Counted from the stretch's first letter, positions 1 to 8,449 are shown. The stretch: 22,766 bases of DNA from Sphingopyxis sp. UBA6723 (GCF_002454115.1 NZ_DKIH01000012.1:419-23184), one strand, 5' to 3'. Notes: a model not told the origin generated them from the letters alone. Made by a program: numbers and translations.

Positions 1-59
<59 letters not shown>

Positions 60-61
60 AC

Positions 62-101
62 AAAAGCCCGCTTTCCCTATGGGATCGCGGGCTTTTTGTT
101 T
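62..101 (+). terminator. Rho-independent terminator after tRNA-fMet
   Basis: A perfect 10-bp stem pairs AAAAGCCCGC (62-71) with GCGGGCTTTT (87-96) around a 15-base loop and runs into a T-rich tract. It begins two bases after the tRNA CCA end, so it very likely ends the tRNA transcript. The A/T flanks make it partly symmetrical, so it could also work on the minus strand. Confidence 0.9.
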
Positions 102-167
102 GTTCTGCGCGTTGCTTCTGAAACGATCGGCGGAATGTCCGAAATGGGGTGGTTAGCGGGCATTGCC

Positions 168-629
168 TCAGACGCATTTTTCGTCCCACCTTTGTTGTAT
201 CCCGATGAGAGTATCTGTTAGCGCTTCATCACCTTCGGTGCTGTCACCATCAGACGCGAAGTAAACGATCCCGACCGCAGCTCGCTGTCCATCATAGCTT
301 CCAACTTGCCGCATAAGTTCGACGCCTTCCCTCCAATGCAAGGGCCTATCGTCGATCAACGCGTTAGCAGCATGGAGCACTGAGGCCTTTAGGGGGTGAT
401 CGGGGCCCGACGTCCACTCAAACACCAGCTCGCGTAACCGGTCGTTCGAGACCGTGCGGGGGTCGAGGTGGGGCGGACGGCATAGTTCATTCAAAACACA
501 GAAGGCAGCATTCAGGGAGATTGCCCATCCTTGACGTATAAGCGTCGATGCGGACGCGTCGACATACGGGAAACGCGCCTCGAAGGACGCAACGAAGGCC
601 ATCTCTGCTTCGGCATTGTGAAGGATCAT
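168..629 (-). CDS. hypothetical protein, 153 aa, unrecognised
   Basis: This is an open frame of 153 codons with ordinary protein composition and no repeats, signal peptide or membrane segment. I do not recognise the family. It is acidic toward the C-terminus (stretch FASDGDSTEGDEALTDTLIG) and has scattered Trp and Cys residues. A second in-frame ATG lies at codon 10 (MAFVASF), and neither start has a good Shine-Dalgarno sequence, so the N-terminus is uncertain. Its base composition is visibly less GC-rich than that of genes further right. It stands alone between the tRNA-fMet terminator and the ABC permease gene. Low GC beside a tRNA is compatible with acquired DNA, but no integrase or duplicated tRNA end is visible. 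Confidence 0.6.
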   Translation of the reverse strand: MILHNAEAEMAFVASFEARFPYVDASASTLIRQGWAISLNAAFCVLNELCRPPHLDPRTVSNDRLRELVFEWTSGPDHPLKASVLHAANALIDDRPLHWREGVELMRQVGSYDGQRAAVGIVYFASDGDSTEGDEALTDTLIGIQQRWDEKCV

Positions 630-650
630 CGGTGCAAAGTCGCATCGAAA

Positions 651-848
651 TCAAATGTCCACAACTGGCGTTATCGGTCGGTCGTGCCGATCTGGATCGA
701 ACATCTGCCGGCAACCTAAGAGAGCCGCCGCCTTCGCGTAATGGCTCGCCGCTTGCGAGCGCCCCTGCATCGCGACGACGATAGAATGAAGGTCCGCACC
801 CCGACCCTGTTTCGGATACTCGCAAAGCCGCGCCGCGGCGCGCAGCAT
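651..848 (-). CDS. possible small protein, 65 aa (weak)
   Basis: The gap between the 153-aa gene and the permease gene (630-886) holds one frame that might be coding. It starts at an ATG at 848 and reads 65 codons to a stop at 651. The product would be soluble and unremarkable, with two internal Cys and a basic, Ala-rich middle. No convincing ribosome binding site precedes it and I recognise no family. Longer overlapping frames in this gap run into the neighbouring genes and look like noise. It could equally be the non-coding 3' region of the ABC operon or decayed sequence. Confidence 0.18.
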   Translation of the reverse strand: MLRAAARLCEYPKQGRGADLHSIVVAMQGRSQAASHYAKAAALLGCRQMFDPDRHDRPITPVVDI

Positions 849-886
849 GATATTTCGTGATCCTTCGTGCCCACAAAGCAGGTGAT

Positions 887-3361
887 CTATGTCGCCATCA
901 GATCCCGTACCGAGACCTTGAGGCTCTGGCGGCAGGCGAGGTAGCCCACGAAGCACACGGTCGCCACCATGGCAACGACCATCGCCACCACCCACAGAAT
1001 GTCAGGGTTGTACGTCAGGTTGAACTGAGCCTGGTAGATCAGCAGCCCCGCGCTCCAAGTTCCCGCGACAGCCCCGGCGGCGGCGATGAGCGCGGTGACG
1101 CCCCAATCATAAAAGTTCAGCTTCAGACAGTCGGTCTCCCGGAGCCCCATGCTCATTAGCAGACCATTTTTCTGGCGGTCATCGGCGCTAAAGCCGCTCA
1201 CCGACGCCGCGAGCACGAACAGCGCCAGCAACAGCACCATGGCCGCGTAACCGCTCGTCACTTTGGTGACGATCCCGAGTGTCTGGTCAAACCGTTCGGT
1301 TAGTTCCTGCAGCGGGACGAGCGAGAGGGTGGGATATTGCTGCCAAAGGCCGGCCAGCGCATCCCATGCTGGTTCCGGCAATTCCATGCTGCCCATATAG
1401 CGGGTTGGGGCATCGATTTGCGCCTTGGCCGACAATGGAACCTGAAACCAGAAAGTGATCGACCCGGCGCCCGGCTGGTAGGCGTGGCTGGCCACCAGCG
1501 TGAAGTCATAGGATCCGCCGCCGATCTGATAGGTAAGCGTGTCGCCATAGTTGAACCCCATGTCTGTCATCACTTCCGGTTCGGCGGAAATCTGTTGCCA
1601 GTTTGCGGTCCCTTGCCGCCACCATTTGCCGCCAACAAGGCGGTTGTTTTGCGGCATGGCATCCGTCCAGCTCAGCCGGATCGGATCTTTGAGTGTGGCC
1701 AGCGTGTCGCTGGGTTTCTGCATATCCACCAAGGCCTGGCCGTTCACCGACACCAACTGTGCCGACACGAACGGGCGCAGCGTCCGGACGTTGCTGCCGG
1801 TCTGCTGCGCCCAGGCATGGATAGCGTCAATCTGGTCGGACTGGGCTTCGGCGATCATCAGATTGCCGTCGTGGTTGCGGCCATAGCCTTCCATCGTCGT
1901 GCCAAGATCGCGCATCAGCATCAGCGAAAACAGGAGCAACAGCCCGCACAATCCCAGCCCCATCACCTGCGCCGATTTGGCGAACAGCCGCTGCCGCATC
2001 ATGAAAAAGGCAAAGGGCAGCAGGCCAGCGCGGCGGAGGCCCCACAGGTCGCCCAGCCGGATGATCGCCCAGGTCAGCACCGCCATCAGGGCGAGCGCCG
2101 CGGCAATGGCGGTGAGCGTCATGCCGGTCAGCAGCATATTGTCCGAATAGGCGGCGGCGAGCAGGGTGACTGCGGTGATGCTCCAGAACAGCCGCTGCCC
2201 AACATGGCTGTTTTCGGTCGGATTGCGGATGAGCGAAAGCAACGACGCGCGCGACAGCTGGATGAAGCTGGGTATCTGAAGCGCGAGCAGCAGCAGAAAG
2301 AAAAGACCGATGGTCTTCAGGGCGGATTCCACGTGCCAACCGGCACGGAGCCCGGGAAAATATCCTTGCAGTTCGGCGATGATCCACGCGTATGCCCATA
2401 TCGCCAACGCGCTGGCGAGGGTGATCGATAGCAGGAAGCCCGCCAGCCATTCGCCCAGCGCCATCAGCATGGCGGTGCACGTGCGCGTGCCGAAACTTGC
2501 ATAGATCGCCAGCCGATAGCGCATTTTGGCAAGCCAGCGGCGATTGGTCATATCCAGCGCTACCGCGCCCATGAAGAACAGGATCACCGATGCCAGGCCG
2601 AGGAAGTTTTCGGTCCGTTGCCAGAAACTGGCGAGCGGGTGCTGGCCGCCGAATTTTGTGGTGACGCTGGCGCCAGGCAAGGTCTGCCGCGACCAGGTTT
2701 CAATCGCCTGCTGCTGGGTTTCATTCGCGGTGACGAGATAGCGCGTGCGCCCCTTGCTGCTCTCGATCGACGCGCCATTGAGACTTTTGGCGTGCGCCAT
2801 GGCGCGCATGGCCACGCTATGGCCTTCCATGATGCGGTCGGGCTCGTGAAACAGGACGGCGCTGAGCGTCAAGTCGACGTCACCGATGGTGAGAATGTCG
2901 CCCACCTGTGTGCCCAGTTTGACGGCGAGCCGCGAATCGATCCAGATCTCGCCGACGTTTGGGCCGCGACTGACCGCGCGCTGCGTAGCGACGGGGGTGT
3001 CGCCGATCTGGAGATTGCCCTGCAACGGATAGGCATCATCGACCAGCTTCAGCTGCACGCGCGCCCATTCATCCTTGTGCGTAAGGGTGATATCGGCCAG
3101 CTGCGTGACCGACAGGCCGCCCGCCATCGCTCGGAATGCGGCTTCGTCATCTTCCGTCAAGGGCGAATGGCTTTCAACCACCAGGTCCGACCCCAGCATC
3201 TGATCGAGATTATCGGCCAGATAGTTTTGGATCGACGCGCTGGTGAGCGTCAGCGTCAGCAGGAAAAACAGCAGCGCCGTTTGCGTCGCCATGCTGATGC
3301 GCCCGTCGCTGCCGCGAAGGTCACGCCAGCTGTTTCCCAGGATCAGTGTCAACCTGTTCAC
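887..3361 (-). CDS. ybbP: ABC transporter permease, YbbP/LolC-E/FtsX-like, 824 aa
   Basis: This is the membrane half of an ABC exporter of the FtsX/MacB superfamily. One hydrophobic segment near residues 27-46 is followed by a periplasmic domain of about 200 residues. A block of several membrane spans lies at about 250-480, then a second periplasmic domain, then three C-terminal spans at about 710-815. This double layout and the length match E. coli YbbP (about 800 aa) rather than the roughly 400-aa LolC, LolE or MacB. The start is a GTG at 3361 that overlaps the stop of the ATPase gene by four bases (GTGA), so translation is probably coupled. Related systems extract lipids or lipoproteins from the inner membrane or act on envelope stress. 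The actual substrate is unknown, and no tesA-type lysophospholipase gene, the usual YbbAP neighbour in E. coli, is present here. Confidence 0.85.
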   Translation of the reverse strand: MNRLTLILGNSWRDLRGSDGRISMATQTALLFFLLTLTLTSASIQNYLADNLDQMLGSDLVVESHSPLTEDDEAAFRAMAGGLSVTQLADITLTHKDEWARVQLKLVDDAYPLQGNLQIGDTPVATQRAVSRGPNVGEIWIDSRLAVKLGTQVGDILTIGDVDLTLSAVLFHEPDRIMEGHSVAMRAMAHAKSLNGASIESSKGRTRYLVTANETQQQAIETWSRQTLPGASVTTKFGGQHPLASFWQRTENFLGLASVILFFMGAVALDMTNRRWLAKMRYRLAIYASFGTRTCTAMLMALGEWLAGFLLSITLASALAIWAYAWIIAELQGYFPGLRAGWHVESALKTIGLFFLLLLALQIPSFIQLSRASLLSLIRNPTENSHVGQRLFWSITAVTLLAAAYSDNMLLTGMTLTAIAAALALMAVLTWAIIRLGDLWGLRRAGLLPFAFFMMRQRLFAKSAQVMGLGLCGLLLLFSLMLMRDLGTTMEGYGRNHDGNLMIAEAQSDQIDAIHAWAQQTGSNVRTLRPFVSAQLVSVNGQALVDMQKPSDTLATLKDPIRLSWTDAMPQNNRLVGGKWWRQGTANWQQISAEPEVMTDMGFNYGDTLTYQIGGGSYDFTLVASHAYQPGAGSITFWFQVPLSAKAQIDAPTRYMGSMELPEPAWDALAGLWQQYPTLSLVPLQELTERFDQTLGIVTKVTSGYAAMVLLLALFVLAASVSGFSADDRQKNGLLMSMGLRETDCLKLNFYDWGVTALIAAAGAVAGTWSAGLLIYQAQFNLTYNPDILWVVAMVVAMVATVCFVGYLACRQSLKVSVRDLMAT

Positions 3362-4017
3362 GCCGCAGCCTTCAGCTGTCCGGCGTCGAGAAGCACGCTT
3401 GCGTCAGCCCGCATCGCCAGCTGTCGGCTATGGGTCACGATCACCAGTCCGCACCCGGTCTCCCGCGCGCAGTCGAACATCAGCGCGGCGACGCTTTCGG
3501 ACGTGTGCCGGTCCAGATTGCCAGTGGGTTCGTCGGCGAAAATGAAACGCGGCGCGGTCACAAAGGCCCGCGCCACCGCAATCCGCTGCTGCTCGCCGCC
3601 GCTCAACTGATGGGGGCGGTGGCGGGCGCGATCTTTCAGCCCCACTTTTTCAAGCCAGAGCGCGGCGATGTCGAACGCGTTGCGGTTGCCCTTCAGGCGC
3701 AGCGGCAACGCCAGATTGCCGATCGCGTCGAGCTCCGGCATCAGGTGAAACTGCTGGAAAATGAAACCGGAATTGGCGCGCATCGTCAGCGCATCGACCT
3801 CGGCGCCATCGATCGTGAAGCGCACATTGCCGCCCGCCGGTATCTCCAGGCCCGCGGCGATCGACAGCAGGCTGGACTTACCGGCCCCCGAAGGGCCGAT
3901 GATCGCCAGCGTTTCATCCGCGCGGATTGTGTAGGAAAGGTCGCGGAAAAGCGCGATCCGTTCGCGGGCGGTATCGAAATGATGGCTGATCCCGTTTAGC
4001 TCGATGGTATCCGGCAT
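3358..4017 (-). CDS. ybbA: ABC transporter ATP-binding protein, YbbA/LolD-like, 219 aa
   Basis: This is the cytoplasmic ATPase partner of the permease encoded directly downstream. It has a Walker A motif GPSGAGKS (41-48), a Q-loop in FIFQQFHLMPEL, the ABC signature LSGGEQQR (138-145), Walker B with FADEPTGNLD (about 160-169) and an H-loop in VTHS. The short single-domain form and the GNLD motif are typical of the LolD/MacB/FtsE/YbbA branch. I place the start at the ATG at 4017 because AGGAG lies six bases before it; the open frame extends 28 codons further upstream, but that part is basic and unlike the family. The permease overlaps its end by four bases. A tandem 11-bp repeat lies about 78 bases upstream. 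Assignment to YbbA rather than LolD rests mainly on the YbbP-like partner. Confidence 0.88.
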   Translation of the reverse strand: MPDTIELNGISHHFDTARERIALFRDLSYTIRADETLAIIGPSGAGKSSLLSIAAGLEIPAGGNVRFTIDGAEVDALTMRANSGFIFQQFHLMPELDAIGNLALPLRLKGNRNAFDIAALWLEKVGLKDRARHRPHQLSGGEQQRIAVARAFVTAPRFIFADEPTGNLDRHTSESVAALMFDCARETGCGLVIVTHSRQLAMRADASVLLDAGQLKAAA

Positions 4018-4094
4018 AATCTGCTCCTGTCGCTTCGCAGACCTGCACCCACGGCACGTCCGACGATGCTGAAAGGGCGCTCGTACGGCGGCGA

Positions 4095-4116
4095 ACGTCA
4101 AACAGACGTCAAACAG
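4095..4116 (-). promoter_or_regulatory. perfect 11-bp tandem repeat, candidate response-regulator site
   Basis: On the minus strand the unit CTGTTTGACGT occurs twice head to tail without mismatch, ending about 78 bases before the ATP-binding protein start. Direct repeats spaced one helical turn (11 bp) are the usual binding pattern of OmpR/PhoB-family response regulators. No regulator gene is in the window and the unit is not an exact match to the Pho box, so the identity of any binding protein is open. Confidence 0.4.
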
Positions 4117-4204
4117 AAAGCAGGCGAGCCTTCGCCAAGGGGACAGCGTCTGCGGCGCTCCAGATTTTTTGGGAGCGAGCTTGGTAGGGCCCGGTCACTC
4201 GTGC

Positions 4205-4636
4205 TCAGGTGGCGAAGAGCTGGCTCATGTCAGCAAAGGCCTTGAACTCAAGCGCATTGCCCGCCGGGTCGAGAAAGAACATCGTCGATTGCTCGCCCGG
4301 CTGCCCGGCAAAGCGCGTCTGCGGTTCGATAACGAACGCGACGCCATGCGCGACCAGCCGGTCGGCGAGCGCCTGCCATTCCACGGGCGGCAGGACGACG
4401 CCGAAATGCGGAACCGGCACCGCATGGCCATCGACCGGGTTATGCCCCACCACCGCTTCGCGCCGATCGACGCGGTGCGCGACGATCTGGTGGCCGTAGA
4501 GGTTGAAGTCGATCCAGTCGGCATCGCTGCGCCCCTCGGGGCAGCCGAGTATGCTGCCATAGAAATGGCGCGCGGCGTCCAGATCGTCGACGGGAAAAGC
4601 GATGTGAAAGGGGGCGAGGTCGGTCATCCTCCGCAT
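4205..4636 (-). CDS. VOC (glyoxalase/dioxygenase fold) protein, 143 aa
   Basis: This is a small soluble protein of the vicinal oxygen chelate superfamily, with the two beta-alpha-beta-beta-beta modules of glyoxalase I, bleomycin-resistance and extradiol-dioxygenase proteins. The first module opens with PFHIAFPVDDLDAARHFYG. The second ends with FFLDPAGNALEFKAF, whose Glu is the usual metal ligand; the first His falls in PFHIAFPV. The substrate cannot be read from the sequence. Three in-frame starts exist: GTG at 4645, ATG at 4636 and ATG at 4627. I chose 4636 because AGGTGG lies five bases upstream; a GGAGG touches the 4627 ATG with no spacing, which is too close. The gene is divergent from the ABC-F gene, with about 70 bases between the two starts. 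Confidence 0.85.
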   Translation of the reverse strand: MRRMTDLAPFHIAFPVDDLDAARHFYGSILGCPEGRSDADWIDFNLYGHQIVAHRVDRREAVVGHNPVDGHAVPVPHFGVVLPPVEWQALADRLVAHGVAFVIEPQTRFAGQPGEQSTMFFLDPAGNALEFKAFADMSQLFAT

Positions 4637-4707
4637 TTGAACCACCTGCGCGCCAAATGCCAGTCCGGCCCTTGGGTTGTGCGCCGCAACATGCTAGGCG
4701 CGCGCCC

Positions 4708-6582
4708 ATGCTGACGATCAACGGAATCACTGTACGCCTTGGCGGGCGCGCCATCCTCGAACGCGCCACGGCGAGCCTGCCGGCGAAAAGCCGCGTCGGG
4801 CTGATCGGGCGCAACGGCGCGGGCAAATCCACGCTGATGAAGGTGATGATCGGTCAGCTCGAGGCTGACGAAGGCAGCATCGACATGCCGCGCAAGACGC
4901 GCGTCGGCTATATCGCGCAGGAAGCGCCGAGCGGCACCGCGACGCCGTTCGACACTGTGCTCGCCGCAGATACCGAGCGCGCCGAATTGCTGGCGGCGTC
5001 GGAGACCGAACAGGATCCCGACAAGCTCGGCGACATCCACGAACGATTGATCGCGATCGACGCCTACACCGCCCCCGCGCGCGCCGCCCGCATCCTGATC
5101 GGGCTCGGCTTCGACGAGGATATGCAGGCCCAGCCGCTCGACAGCTTCTCGGGCGGGTGGAAGATGCGCGTTGCGCTTGCGGCGCTGTTGTTCTCCGAAC
5201 CTGATCTGCTGCTGCTCGACGAACCGTCGAACCACCTCGACCTCGAAGCGACCTTGTGGCTCGAAAATTTCCTCCGCGCCTATCCGGGGCAGCTGGTGGT
5301 GATCAGCCACGAGCGCGACCTGCTCAACAATGTCGTCGATAATATCCTGCATCTCGAGGGCGGCAAGGTCACGCTTTATGCCGGCGGCTATGACGCATTC
5401 GAGCGCCAGCGCGCCGAACGCGCGGCGCAACTCGCCGCAGCGAAGGCGTCGCAGGACGCCCAGCGCGCCAAGCTCCAGGACTATGTCGCGCGCAACAGCG
5501 CCCGCGCCTCCACCGCCAAACAGGCGCAATCGCGCGCCAAGATGCTGGCGCGGATGCAGCCGATCGCTGCGCTCGCCGAGGATCAGACGCTCGCTTTCGA
5601 TTTCCCGAGCCCGGATGAGCTGAAACCGCCGCTGATCACGCTCGACCTTGCTAGCGTCGGTTACGCCGACAAGCCGGTGCTCCAGCGGCTGAACCTCCGC
5701 ATCGACCCCGACGACCGCATCGCGCTGCTCGGCCGCAACGGCAACGGCAAGACGACGCTGGCACGCCTGCTCGCGGCGCAGCTGACCCCGATGGCAGGCG
5801 CGATGGCAGCGTCGGGCAAGATGCGCGTCGGCTATTTCACCCAATATCAGGTTGAGGAACTCGACGGCAGCGACACCCCGCTCGCGCATATGACGCGAGT
5901 GATGGAGGGCAAGACGCAGGCGGCGATCCGCGCCCAGCTCGGCCGGTTCGGCTTTTCGGGCAACAAGGCGACGACCGAGGTCAAGAAGCTGTCGGGCGGC
6001 GAACGTGCCCGGCTGGCGCTGGCGCTGATCACCCGCGACGCGCCGCACCTGCTGATCCTCGACGAACCGACCAACCACCTCGACGTCGATGCGCGCGAGG
6101 CGCTGGTGCAGGCGCTCAACGGCTTCGACGGCGCGGTAGTGCTCGTCAGCCACGACCGCCATATGCTTGAACTCACCGCCGACCGGTTGGTTCTCGTCGA
6201 TGACGGCACCGCGCGCGAATATGACGGCAGCATGGACGATTATGTCGACATGATCCTGGGCAAAGGTCCGCAAAAGGACCGCGTGTCGAAAGCCGACAAG
6301 AAAGAAGACCGCAAGGCCGCCGCTGCGGCGCGCGACGCCGCAGCGAAGGTGCGCAAAGAGGTGTCGGACGCCGAGGCTGACCTTGCCAAATATCAGGTGA
6401 TCCTGTCGGCAATTGATCGGGCGATGTTCGACCCGCAAGGCGCCGCGAACGAATATAAAGGCCTGACGATGAGCGAGCTGTCGCAGCGCCGCGGCAAGAT
6501 TGTTTCGGCGCAGGAAGCGGCCGAAGCGCGCTGGGTTGCGGCGGGCGAAGCGCTGGAGGCGTTGGAGGGCGCGGCGGCCTGA
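4708..6582 (+). CDS. ABC-F family ATPase, YheS-like, 624 aa
   Basis: This is a soluble ATPase with two fused ABC domains and no membrane part, so it belongs to ABC-F, whose members act on the ribosome. Domain 1 has Walker A GRNGAGKST (34-42), signature FSGGW (147-151) and Walker B ending in D171-E172. Domain 2 has Walker A GRNGNGKTT (342-350), signature LSGGE (428-432) and Walker B ending in D452-E453. The linker between them is rich in Ala, Arg and Gln. After domain 2 come about 110 residues of charged, Ala/Lys-rich sequence likely to form a coiled coil. Length and layout resemble E. coli YheS (637 aa) more than EttA (555 aa). ABC-F proteins adjust stalled ribosomes or protect them from drugs; nothing here points specifically to antibiotic resistance. 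The start at 4708 opens the conserved MLTINGITV. Confidence 0.92.
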   Translation: MLTINGITVRLGGRAILERATASLPAKSRVGLIGRNGAGKSTLMKVMIGQLEADEGSIDMPRKTRVGYIAQEAPSGTATPFDTVLAADTERAELLAASETEQDPDKLGDIHERLIAIDAYTAPARAARILIGLGFDEDMQAQPLDSFSGGWKMRVALAALLFSEPDLLLLDEPSNHLDLEATLWLENFLRAYPGQLVVISHERDLLNNVVDNILHLEGGKVTLYAGGYDAFERQRAERAAQLAAAKASQDAQRAKLQDYVARNSARASTAKQAQSRAKMLARMQPIAALAEDQTLAFDFPSPDELKPPLITLDLASVGYADKPVLQRLNLRIDPDDRIALLGRNGNGKTTLARLLAAQLTPMAGAMAASGKMRVGYFTQYQVEELDGSDTPLAHMTRVMEGKTQAAIRAQLGRFGFSGNKATTEVKKLSGGERARLALALITRDAPHLLILDEPTNHLDVDAREALVQALNGFDGAVVLVSHDRHMLELTADRLVLVDDGTAREYDGSMDDYVDMILGKGPQKDRVSKADKKEDRKAAAAARDAAAKVRKEVSDAEADLAKYQVILSAIDRAMFDPQGAANEYKGLTMSELSQRRGKIVSAQEAAEARWVAAGEALEALEGAAA

Positions 6583-6664
6583 GCGCGCGCGAGGGATTGC
6601 GGCGAAGCGACGAACCGGCGAGGATGGTGCGGAGAATGCCATTCGAATCGCGCGGGGAAACAAG

Positions 6665-7201
6665 ATGATATCACTGTCGGCGTTGTTGCTGCTGTTGAAC
6701 AATCCGGTCGTCACCATGCCGTCGCCGGTCGCGGTTCGGCCGCGGCCGATCGAATGTAGCGACGATTGCATCTCACCCGTCGAGGCGGTCACTTACGCGT
6801 CTTATCTTGCACCAAAGGCCGGAATCGCCGGGACGTTCCGGATGGAGGTCAAGGCGGTCGGTGAGCAGAAGGGCTTTTACTACCTCAACTCCGAGGTCGA
6901 TTATCGCGACCGCAATTGCCTGACCATCGCAATGCCTGCGGCGGTGATGGCCGAAATGGTTGGCCGTGAGGGGCTGGCGGGCGCGGAAAAGCGGTTCAAG
7001 GGACGGACGGTGCTGGTTCGCGGCGTAGCGCAGCGGGTCAGGATCGTCTTCTTTGGTGACGACGGAAAGCCCACCGACAAATATTATTATCAGGTCCAGG
7101 TCCGGATCGGGCAGCCTGACCAGATCCGGATCGCGCGCGCGGGTATGTCCGACGATCGGCCCTTGGCGCAGCCGTCGACGCCTGTCCGCAGCGGACCTTG
7201 A
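6665..7201 (+). CDS. exported hypothetical protein, 178 aa
   Basis: The ATG at 6665 follows GGGGA by seven bases. The N-terminus (MISLSALLLLLNNPVV) is hydrophobic and probably a signal peptide, although a basic n-region is missing, so export is likely but not certain. The mature part carries three Cys: a CSDDC pair near the start and one in RNCLTIAM. Its second half (residues about 115-160) is a run of short hydrophobic strands around GRTVLVRGVAQRVRIVFF, which would suit a small beta-barrel or OB-like fold. I do not recognise the family. It lies 82 bases after the ABC-F gene and 57 bases before the hppD start. The hppD palindrome separates it from hppD, so it may travel with the ABC-F gene instead. 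Confidence 0.75.
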   Translation: MISLSALLLLLNNPVVTMPSPVAVRPRPIECSDDCISPVEAVTYASYLAPKAGIAGTFRMEVKAVGEQKGFYYLNSEVDYRDRNCLTIAMPAAVMAEMVGREGLAGAEKRFKGRTVLVRGVAQRVRIVFFGDDGKPTDKYYYQVQVRIGQPDQIRIARAGMSDDRPLAQPSTPVRSGP

Positions 7202-7225
7202 CTCAGCGCCTCGCCTCGGCGATAT

Positions 7226-7243
7226 TAGTTTCAATTGAAACTA
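7226..7243. promoter_or_regulatory. 18-bp perfect palindrome upstream of hppD, candidate operator
   Basis: TAGTTTCAATTGAAACTA is an exact inverted repeat with 9-base half-sites and no spacer. It ends 15 bases before the hppD ATG at 7259 and just before its ribosome binding site GGGA (7247-7250). Dyads of this size are typical of MarR- and other winged-helix dimers, and tyrosine-catabolic genes are commonly derepressed by such regulators. No regulator gene is in the window, so the binding protein is not identified. Confidence 0.6.
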
Positions 7244-7258
7244 GATGGGACAATGATC

Positions 7259-8341
7259 ATGGCCGACCTGTTCGACAATCCGCTGGGCCTCGACGGTTTT
7301 GAATTCGTCGAATTCTCCGCGCCCGAAAAGGGCATTCTCGAACCGGTTTTCCAGGCGATGGGCTTTACCCAGATCGCGCATCATCGCTCGAAAGACGTCC
7401 AGCTGTGGCGCCAGGGCGGCATCAACTTGATTGCTAATTACGAACCCAAATCGCCCGCAGCTTATTTCGCCGCCGAACATGGCCCGTCGGCGTGCGGCAT
7501 GGGCTGGCGCGTGCGCGACGCCGCCAAAGCCTATGCCGAAGCGATCGAGCGCGGCGCCGAACCGGTCGAAACGACCCCCGGCCCGATGGAACTCCGCCTG
7601 CCAGCGATCCGCGGCATCGGCGGCTCGATCATCTATCTGATCGACCGCTATGGCGACGACCTCAGCATCTACGACATCGATTTCGTTTATGAGGAGGGTG
7701 TCGATCGCCATCCGGTCGGCGCCGGGATGCAGCTGATCGATCATCTGACGCACAATGTCTATGGCGGCCGCATGGCGCATTGGGCGGCATTTTACGAACG
7801 CATCGCGGGCTTCCGCGAGATCCGCTATTTCGACATCAAAGGAGAATATACCGGGCTGACGTCAAAGGCGATGACCGCCCCCGACGGCAAGATCCGCATT
7901 CCGCTCAATGAAGAAGGCGCCGGTGGCGGCGGCCAGATCGAGGAATATCTACGCGCTTACAATGGCGAGGGAATCCAGCATATCGCGTTCAGCTGCGACG
8001 ATCTTTACGCCGCGTGGGACAAGCTGAAAGCGCTCGGCAATCCCTTCGCCCCCGCGCCGCCCGCAACCTATTATGAAATGCTCGCCGACCGCCTGCCCGG
8101 CCATGGCGAGCCGGTCGAAGAACTGCAATCGCGCGGCATCCTGCTCGATGGCTCGACCGAAGACGGTGACCCGCGTCTGCTGCTCCAGATTTTCGGTCAG
8201 ACCGTGATTGGTCCCGTCTTCTTCGAATTCATCCAGCGCAAGAAGGATGAAGGCTTTGGCGAGGGCAATTTCACCGCGCTGTTCAAATCGATGGAAATGG
8301 ACCAGATCCGCCGCGGCGCGCTGGAAATCAAAGAACCCGCT
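7259..8341 (+). CDS. hppD: 4-hydroxyphenylpyruvate dioxygenase, 361 aa
   Basis: The enzyme converts 4-hydroxyphenylpyruvate, O2 and an Fe(II) centre to homogentisate and CO2 in cytoplasmic tyrosine and phenylalanine breakdown. The sequence has the two-module VOC layout of the family. The three expected iron ligands are present: H162 in IDHLTHNV, H241 in IQHIAF and E323 in the C-terminal PVFFEFIQRK. The C-terminal segment with FGEGNFTALFKSME closes the active site in this family. The usual length is about 350-380 aa. Start choice: the ATG at 7259 has GGGA eight bases upstream; the frame also contains an ATG at 7253 and a TTG at 7235, but the latter lies inside the palindrome. The stop codon is at 8342-8344. 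A VOC gene follows after a hairpin repeat; homogentisate dioxygenase and fumarylacetoacetase genes are not in the window. Confidence 0.96.
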
Positions 8342-8352
8342 TGACCCCTTCA

Positions 8353-8433
8353 CCGTTCGCCCTGAGCTTGTCGAAGGGCTGTCCTTTTCTTTGCGCGCGG
8401 GAAGAAGAACGGTGCTTCGACAAGCTCAGCACC
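8353..8433. repeat. inverted-repeat element, GAGCTTGTCGAAG class, between hppD and VOC gene
   Basis: Two arms face each other across about 38 bases. TGAGCTTGTCGAAG (8363-8376) pairs with CTTCGACAAGCTCA (8415-8428) without mismatch, and outer bases CCGTT/AACGG extend the match. Repeats with this core are scattered between genes of many sphingomonads. RNA of this stretch could fold into a long hairpin between two genes that probably share a transcript. Confidence 0.85.
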
Positions 8434-8449
8434 AACGGAGTTGGGTAAA

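Noticed and set aside
1337..2431. 364-codon plus-strand frame within the permease gene
   Set aside because: His-, Gln- and Arg-rich shadow of a membrane protein gene, with no start signal or domain.
4624..6792. 722-codon open frame on the minus strand opposite the ABC-F gene
   Set aside because: It is antisense to a gene with complete ABC motifs, is rich in Arg, Ala and His as expected for a GC-rich mirror frame, and contains no recognisable domain.
8353..8433. Intrinsic terminator between hppD and the VOC gene
   Set aside because: The stem is separated by about 38 bases and no T tract follows, and the same sequence occurs as a dispersed repeat type, so it is listed as a repeat rather than a terminator.
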